Source of the DNA: Phallus indusiatus | Lineage: Eukaryota; Basidiomycota; Agaricomycetes; Phallales; Phallaceae | DNA: 64,000 nt | Assembly (NCBI GenBank): GCA_027605045.1 | Contig: JAQFWX010000017.1 | Coordinates: 186,001-250,000 of the forward strand | Direction: 5' to 3' | In this document: positions 59,062 to 64,000 of the stretch, one piece after another | Layout of the letters: each line of letters opens with the position of its first letter | How positions within the stretch are numbered: the first letter of the stretch is position 1 | Notes under the pieces: model-generated | What the model was told of the DNA's origin: nothing | Databases searched by the model: none | Seen by the model: only the letters and a program-made list of their open reading frames with translations | Program-made: the position numbers and the translations under genes

Positions 59062-60425
59062 ATGATAAACCTACAGGTTGTCGCTGTCGTCTCATTCTAT
59101 ATGGTTGCCGCGTTAATTGTTAGTGAAGTCGTATAACGAAAAAAAAATCCTGAAAGAACATGGAAGAAAACTTACAGTCCAAATAGATGGTCTTCGTCAA
59201 CAAAAGTGTTCTCGATTCAGCACCTAATCTCGCCATTCTTTTCATGTTCTTCCAGTCAATGATGACAGTCATCCTTTTGCACTTGACTTCTCCTCTCTCA
59301 TCCGCCATCTCAATCCCAAACCTCAACTTAACGACAGCCAAAAAGCTGGCTCCGCTACTTCTAATCGATGCCGCTGGATTCATGTTCAATGCTTTGTGCT
59401 TACGAGACGTCGAACCTGCGTTTTATCAAGTTGCCCGTGGGCTGGTTTTACCTCTCACCATCTCCGTCGTCGCGCTTCATGGTCGAACTGCCCCTAGTCT
59501 TAAAGTATGCGGATGTGCTGCCGTTGTCACGATTGGTTTCTTCATTGGAATTTCACCTTCGGATGTATTGCCTGAACGTTCGGTTATATCGCCCAAAGCC
59601 TTGTTTTATGGCTTTCTATCGTCTCTTGTACGTAATCGCGCGTCATCCCCTGCTTCTATCAAGAAGCTTTCCCTCACTTATAATGATAATCATTTTCTTT
59701 AGTCTATTGCGTTGCACACCGTCATGATAAAGACTACTCTTCCACATGTCAACAATTCACCTACGGAGCTATCATACTGGTCAAACTTTGGGGCTGGAGT
59801 AATATTAGGACTCGTGGCTTCGCTCAAGGGGGAAGTAGCAGAGTTCGTAGCAATGACTCAGGGCCATTCTTGGGACTGGAAAACATTTGCTTGGGGTAAT
59901 CTCGTAACCGGTGTCGTTGGATTTATGATTAGCATCGCAGGTATCTTGAGCGTAAAAGTGACCAGCCCCGTAACGCACATGTTTTCCAGTGTAACGCTTT
60001 CTTTTGCTTTTTTTTTTTCTCCCTCTCTCACACATCATCTTTATCTATATTTATCGTAGGCCGCTAGAAGTGTTTTACAGGTTGCCATAGGAGTGAAATA
60101 TTTCCACAATGTCTTAACGACGTATGGTTCAGTCTTCTCTGGCTATAGCACTATTTTTATCCCTATTCTTTCTCATTAGTGAAAGGGCCGCGTCCGTTTT
60201 TACGATCTTGTGCGGAACATTGTATGTCACCCCCGCGCTCCTTATTGTCATGTTAGCATCTTGATGGGGAGTATTATCAAACACAGATTGTACACTTGGG
60301 TTAAAACGCGGGAATCAACTCCTCCAGCTGGAGAAAATAAGAACGCACCGAGACCAAACGATGTCGAGTCGCAACCTATCATGATGGAGGAACGGAAGCC
60401 TTCTGAAGTAAAAACTGAAGATTAA
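59062..60425 (+). CDS. Nucleotide-sugar transporter, GDP-fucose transporter-like (TPT/SLC35C)
   Basis: A Golgi/ER membrane antiporter of the drug/metabolite superfamily, about 342 residues. Six exons: 59062-59118, 59187-59627, 59703-59990, 60060-60121, 60180-60221, 60287-60425; every junction keeps frame. The N-terminus VVSFYMVAALIMVFVNKSVL and the FYQVARGLVLPLTISVV segment are typical of the GDP-fucose-transporter branch. About ten hydrophobic segments are visible, ending ASVFTILCGTLLYTWVK, then a polar acidic/Lys tail of about 35 residues (ERKPSEVKTED). The very short first exon leaves the start open to doubt: GTTGTCGCTGTC follows CTACAG, so a different upstream exon is possible. Substrate (GDP-fucose, GDP-mannose or other) cannot be told from sequence alone. 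Confidence 0.85.
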
Positions 60426-61461
60426 TGATATTCCCACCACTTTTTTTTGTCGACGTATTACAGGAACGAGAGAATTTTGATTATCGTATGGTTTCAGTCT
60501 ACATTGACATTTTCTTACCTTGACGACTGATCCTCAATTTTTTTCAAGATATGGGGTATTTTTGTTTCTTGTTTCCTGGTTTATTGATGAACGATACAGC
60601 ATTTCAGGGCGTTCATATATTATTATTATACCAAAAGATGGCTATCTTTGCATATATACACACAGCTTCCTGATTACTCCTGTTTGACATATATATATTA
60701 GATTCAAGCAATGGCTTTTCCCTAGCTGATGGATCTCTACCTCAGTCTCCGGATTCCTGTATTATGTTCTCGTCTAATTCATATAAAGTCATGCTAAAAA
60801 CCCTTGTGCCTGTCTATTGTGTGCGCTGGTCGGCGCTTAATGAAGACTTGCCTTCATGTCAAAAAAAAAAATCGGTCTATAATTTGAATGGCATTAGCTA
60901 TGCGTTCGTGCCAGGCGGTGTAACTGTCTGATTTGGGAAGATTCTCCTGGGTCAGTCACTGCTGCGAGGAACAATAGAATCTGCTCGATTGAGATTATGT
61001 CTCCTTTGTCACTGCTATTCAGGGAAAATATATAGAAAATTTGCTAATCAGGCCTCTGAAACGTGTGAAAACGTGATGATCGCTGGCTAAATCAATCACA
61101 AGATACAATGCACTAGTCCAACTTAGTGTGATCACTGTGATTAGACGATACTTTCAGGCAAAAAAAATTAGTTTATTTTGAGGGCAAAAATTCTCAACAG
61201 CCAAAAACAGGTGTATCATCCGGATATTCACTGCCATGGCTTGACGTTAGTTCGTTCGTGTAATTTTTTATGGTCTAATTAACAGATTGATATCTAGAGT
61301 GCGTTGAGAGCTTATTTAATCGACTCGCAAAAGAGAAGGAGAAAAAACATTCATCCCCTCCTTGATACATATCGTCTCTCGTTATTACTAGTGGGCAAGT
61401 ACTTTAGGGTCTGCACTTGTTCGTCTCGAGTTCTGATCTATTCTATCCCCCAGCATATAAC
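60426..61461. other. Intergenic region, about 1 kb
   Basis: AT-rich; 3' flank of the transporter and upstream region of the HET-like gene. No gene or repeat is seen. Confidence 0.5.
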
Positions 61462-63516
61462 ATGCCATTCGGCTCCATCTCTGAATCCATTGAAGTTCTC
61501 CAAAAACACGCTCGACTTTCCAGACTCTTTCAAGAGGATCCTGGGGTAAAGTCCTGCTTCTGGTTCGCGAAAGATCCAGACAACCCCCTCCACGTAATTT
61601 CAGGGTTTATTAGGGTAGTTGTAGCAATAGTCTTCGCCCCCATCTACATATTCATCCCACACAACTACGTTGGATCGGTCAAAGAGTTCTTGAAGCAACT
61701 CGGCTGGTTCGTGGAGTACTCAAATACACCACATGCGATTTTGTATGCGTCTCCGACAGGAGATCCCGGAAAATATTCTCCGACTGGGTTATATCCCAGA
61801 TGGGTACTACGCGTGGACTTTGACGATCAAGGAGATTTCATATTTCAGCAAATACCTTGGGCGGAGAAACCGGTTGGCGCGACATACAACGCTATCAGCT
61901 ATGCAATGAGCTGCGCTCGTGTTCTTTTCGACGAAGCTGGACAGGCACTACTCGACCCTAATCCCGAGGATGGGCGTATGTACAGCCTCCGCGACAGAAA
62001 AAGAATCTCACAAATGGTTCTGCAAGAGTATGCTTCGGCCAAACGAAGGGACGGTTTCACGGAAAAGAGAACCGAATACATCTGGCTTGACGAATTTTGT
62101 CTTTCATCTGTCGACACCACTCACCCTCAAGCTGAGGAAGAAGAAAGAAAAAACGAAGTCGGTCTTCTAGCAGACATTTTTACTGGTGCTGAAAATGTCT
62201 GTGTCTTTTGCGATGTGGTGAACTGCGAGCACTTCGGTCTCGATTGTAGCTGGAACAAACGTCTTTTCACTCTCGCCGAAATTTTGCACGCCAGGAACGT
62301 TCTCATTCTTACTCGTCGCAAAGAAGAAGTAGAAGATGAGCGATTGGTTACCCGTATCACGTTCAACTATGGAGATCAGTTTCGTCGTCGCATACAAACC
62401 GAAGCCGCTCGTGCCAGTCGGTGGCACTTGTATGGGGTAATGCAGCATTCGACTAATGCAGGAGCGGCCTCTTGGCAAACTGTCATTCATTCTCTCGTCG
62501 TCGAAGCTATTCGCCGTGACGAAGCTGACAACTTCAGGGACCATCAGTTTCTCGGTAAAGGTCTCAATGGACTTTTACCGCGACGAGCGCGTCTCACCGA
62601 TCTTACTGGAAAAGATGGGTGGCAGGACCTGGCGTGGCTGCTCGAGCTCAACCAGGGATTTTATAACGCTGCGAGTTTGGCAGCCGTCTGCAGCCTTGCA
62701 GAGTTTAAAGTTCCGAGCTATCGATGGTGGGGAAAACCGATTGTGCCAGCAGAAGGAAACGAACGACTTGAACCCTTGGTTACCGCGTTTCCCGTCCGGT
62801 CTGTCATGTCAAACAAAACGCTGCAGCCTACGCTATGCGTCGTGCATCCAAAAACCGTTCCAATCAGATCTTCATTGAGACGAGACGGTGCCGGACTCTA
62901 CAATAACGATGGACTGAAAGGAATCAGACATCTCGCACAGACTGTCTTGTTCGTTTTGGCTTTGATCTTTGGGGGAACGCTGTACGGAAGGTTGAATTTC
63001 GGAGGAGGAACAGCTATTTTTTATTGCGCTTGTATACTTTACGCCATTCTCGACTTGGTGGCGAGTACAGTCTACGTTGTCAGGGAGGGATGGGTTTATC
63101 TGGATACCAGATCCTGGCACGACGCGGAAAAGAAATTGAAAGAACAGGATCCCAGTTTAACGAAAATCAAGCCTTGGGGCGACGAACAACTCTGTCCGAA
63201 ATGGGATTCTCCCCAAGAGGTGCTCCGTGAACATGAAAAGGGTGTCGATCGCAAGTGCTGGTCTGCATTTCTAGTCGACATTCAAAGTAAAGTTGTTGTT
63301 CCGACGACTGTTATTGACAAGCCCAACGATTTAGTTATTCTGGCTCTCCACGGATGTGGAGTAACTTGTATGTTGCTAAATCGGCCCGAAGGCAAGGGTA
63401 ATACTGTAGCACCTAAAGTTGGAATGGCTAATTTACCGACGTATGTTTTGGCACAAGCTGTTGAAGCTGGCACGGTTTATGTGGGCGGAGGACCACCTCA
63501 AAAAGTCACTCATTAA
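61462..63516 (+). CDS. HET-like membrane protein
   Basis: Single exon, 684 residues from the ATG at 61462; an in-frame TTG further upstream is not a credible start. A hydrophobic segment VISGFIRVVVAIVFAPIYIFI lies at residues about 45-67. Residues about 140-290 show the heterokaryon-incompatibility layout: ATYNAISYAMS (the AISYxW-like strand), YIWLDEFCLSS (the WxDxxCI-like motif) and EVGLLADIFTGAENVCVFC (the M..IY..A..v motif). Two further helices are at HLAQTVLFVLALIFGGTLY and TAIFYCACILYAILDLVASTVYVV (residues about 490-550). The C-terminal about 130 residues are soluble, including DLVILALHGCGVTC. HET domains trigger cell death on non-self recognition in some fungi; many relatives have no known role. 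Membrane-bound HET-like proteins without NLR parts occur in Agaricomycetes, and this is called by similarity of motifs only. Confidence 0.75.
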   Translation: MPFGSISESIEVLQKHARLSRLFQEDPGVKSCFWFAKDPDNPLHVISGFIRVVVAIVFAPIYIFIPHNYVGSVKEFLKQLGWFVEYSNTPHAILYASPTGDPGKYSPTGLYPRWVLRVDFDDQGDFIFQQIPWAEKPVGATYNAISYAMSCARVLFDEAGQALLDPNPEDGRMYSLRDRKRISQMVLQEYASAKRRDGFTEKRTEYIWLDEFCLSSVDTTHPQAEEEERKNEVGLLADIFTGAENVCVFCDVVNCEHFGLDCSWNKRLFTLAEILHARNVLILTRRKEEVEDERLVTRITFNYGDQFRRRIQTEAARASRWHLYGVMQHSTNAGAASWQTVIHSLVVEAIRRDEADNFRDHQFLGKGLNGLLPRRARLTDLTGKDGWQDLAWLLELNQGFYNAASLAAVCSLAEFKVPSYRWWGKPIVPAEGNERLEPLVTAFPVRSVMSNKTLQPTLCVVHPKTVPIRSSLRRDGAGLYNNDGLKGIRHLAQTVLFVLALIFGGTLYGRLNFGGGTAIFYCACILYAILDLVASTVYVVREGWVYLDTRSWHDAEKKLKEQDPSLTKIKPWGDEQLCPKWDSPQEVLREHEKGVDRKCWSAFLVDIQSKVVVPTTVIDKPNDLVILALHGCGVTCMLLNRPEGKGNTVAPKVGMANLPTYVLAQAVEAGTVYVGGGPPQKVTH

Positions 63517-64000
63517 AATATGGTTTTTGCTCTTTTGTTTTGGGTATAGGATACTACAATACTGATTGAATTTTTTGATACTGTTTTTTTTTCGTTATAA
63601 ATAAGATATAAATTGAGACTACCTTGCGTTATTTTACTCAATATGTAACCTTGAGATTTAACTCTCTTAGCTCTTCTGATGTTCTTACTATAACCAGACA
63701 CCCTCCTCTTCGTCTGTTTCAGATAACTCTCACTGTCAAATGAGAATTCTTTTTGGAATGTACCCCTTGACATTTGCAATACCCACTTGATAGCGTTTTC
63801 CTTCTGTATCACGTACGTCGCCATGAGTTTCAAGCGAGATAAAAATTAAGCGCTGACACAACAGGCTGTGCTACCATGTCAATTTGTTTGTTCACTGGTG
63901 AACGTTTCTGACATGCTAGTGATCTTAGGTGATGTTTTAATCAATACATTAAGGTTCTTTTGCATCAGTTTTTTTTTCACGTATTTATAGCGAACGCTGT
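63517..64000. other. 3' flank of the HET-like gene
   Basis: AT-rich. A minus-strand Lys-rich open frame (63833-63513) has no motif and is probably chance. Nothing else is seen to the window end. Confidence 0.4.

Noticed and set aside
63513..63833. 106-codon Lys-rich minus-strand open frame
   Set aside because: Lies in the AT-rich 3' flank of the HET-like gene and has no motif.

Overview
The window looks like nuclear DNA from a filamentous basidiomycete, most likely an Agaricomycete. Genes carry many short introns (mostly 45-65 nt, GTRNGT...YAG). The recognisable products are fungal: a palmitoylated-type casein kinase I, a TSP2-type tetraspanin, a secreted GH3 beta-glucosidase, a fungal MFS sugar porter, a DUF2415 WD40 protein and a HET-like membrane protein. 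All functional calls are from recall of protein families; no database search was run.

The window has two halves. Bases 1-27 kb are gene-poor and decayed. This half opens with the 3' part of an uncharacterised multi-exon gene carrying one frameshift (1-2044). It then holds a large imperfect palindrome with arms of about 500 bp (4805-5995), and a possible small gene whose 3' end lies inside one arm (5912-6779). Next come broken genes: a methionine-sulfoxide reductase A with a Met-rich N-terminal extension (6994-7895), an SRPK-type kinase (8792-9649), a proteasome Rpn3 fragment (11083-11790) and two fragments of N-acetylglucosamine-6-phosphate deacetylase (12690-13500 minus, 17520-17850 plus). 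Further unidentified coding remnants follow to about 20 kb. From 20.9 to 26.9 kb the DNA is repeat-rich: telomere-like TTAGGG motifs, a 62-bp tandem repeat, a tight foldback element (21790-22072), an AT-rich stretch with GC-rich perfect hairpins that resembles fungal mitochondrial intergenic DNA (about 22.9-24.4 kb), and a block almost without CpG (about 25.39-26.93 kb) that looks like a methylated, decayed mobile sequence.

Bases 27-64 kb are gene-dense and the genes look intact. In order: MFS sugar transporter (-), YCK-type casein kinase I (+), small mitochondrial-like conserved protein (-), GH3 beta-glucosidase (-), tetraspanin (-), divergent SDR-like protein with two long low-complexity regions (+), DsbA/FrnE-like oxidoreductase (+), DUF2415 WD40 protein (-), three single-pass membrane proteins with long disordered tails (+, +, -), a GDP-fucose-type nucleotide-sugar transporter (+) and a HET-like membrane protein (+).

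There is no operon logic. The beta-glucosidase and sugar porter could both serve sugar use but are separated by two other genes. The three single-pass membrane proteins at 53.4-58.0 kb form the only cluster of look-alike genes, and the tetraspanin/SDR pair shares a short divergent promoter region. The most unusual items are the Met-rich/MsrA fusion (now a pseudogene), the SDR-fold protein that has lost its catalytic Tyr and Lys, the two palindromes and the CpG desert.
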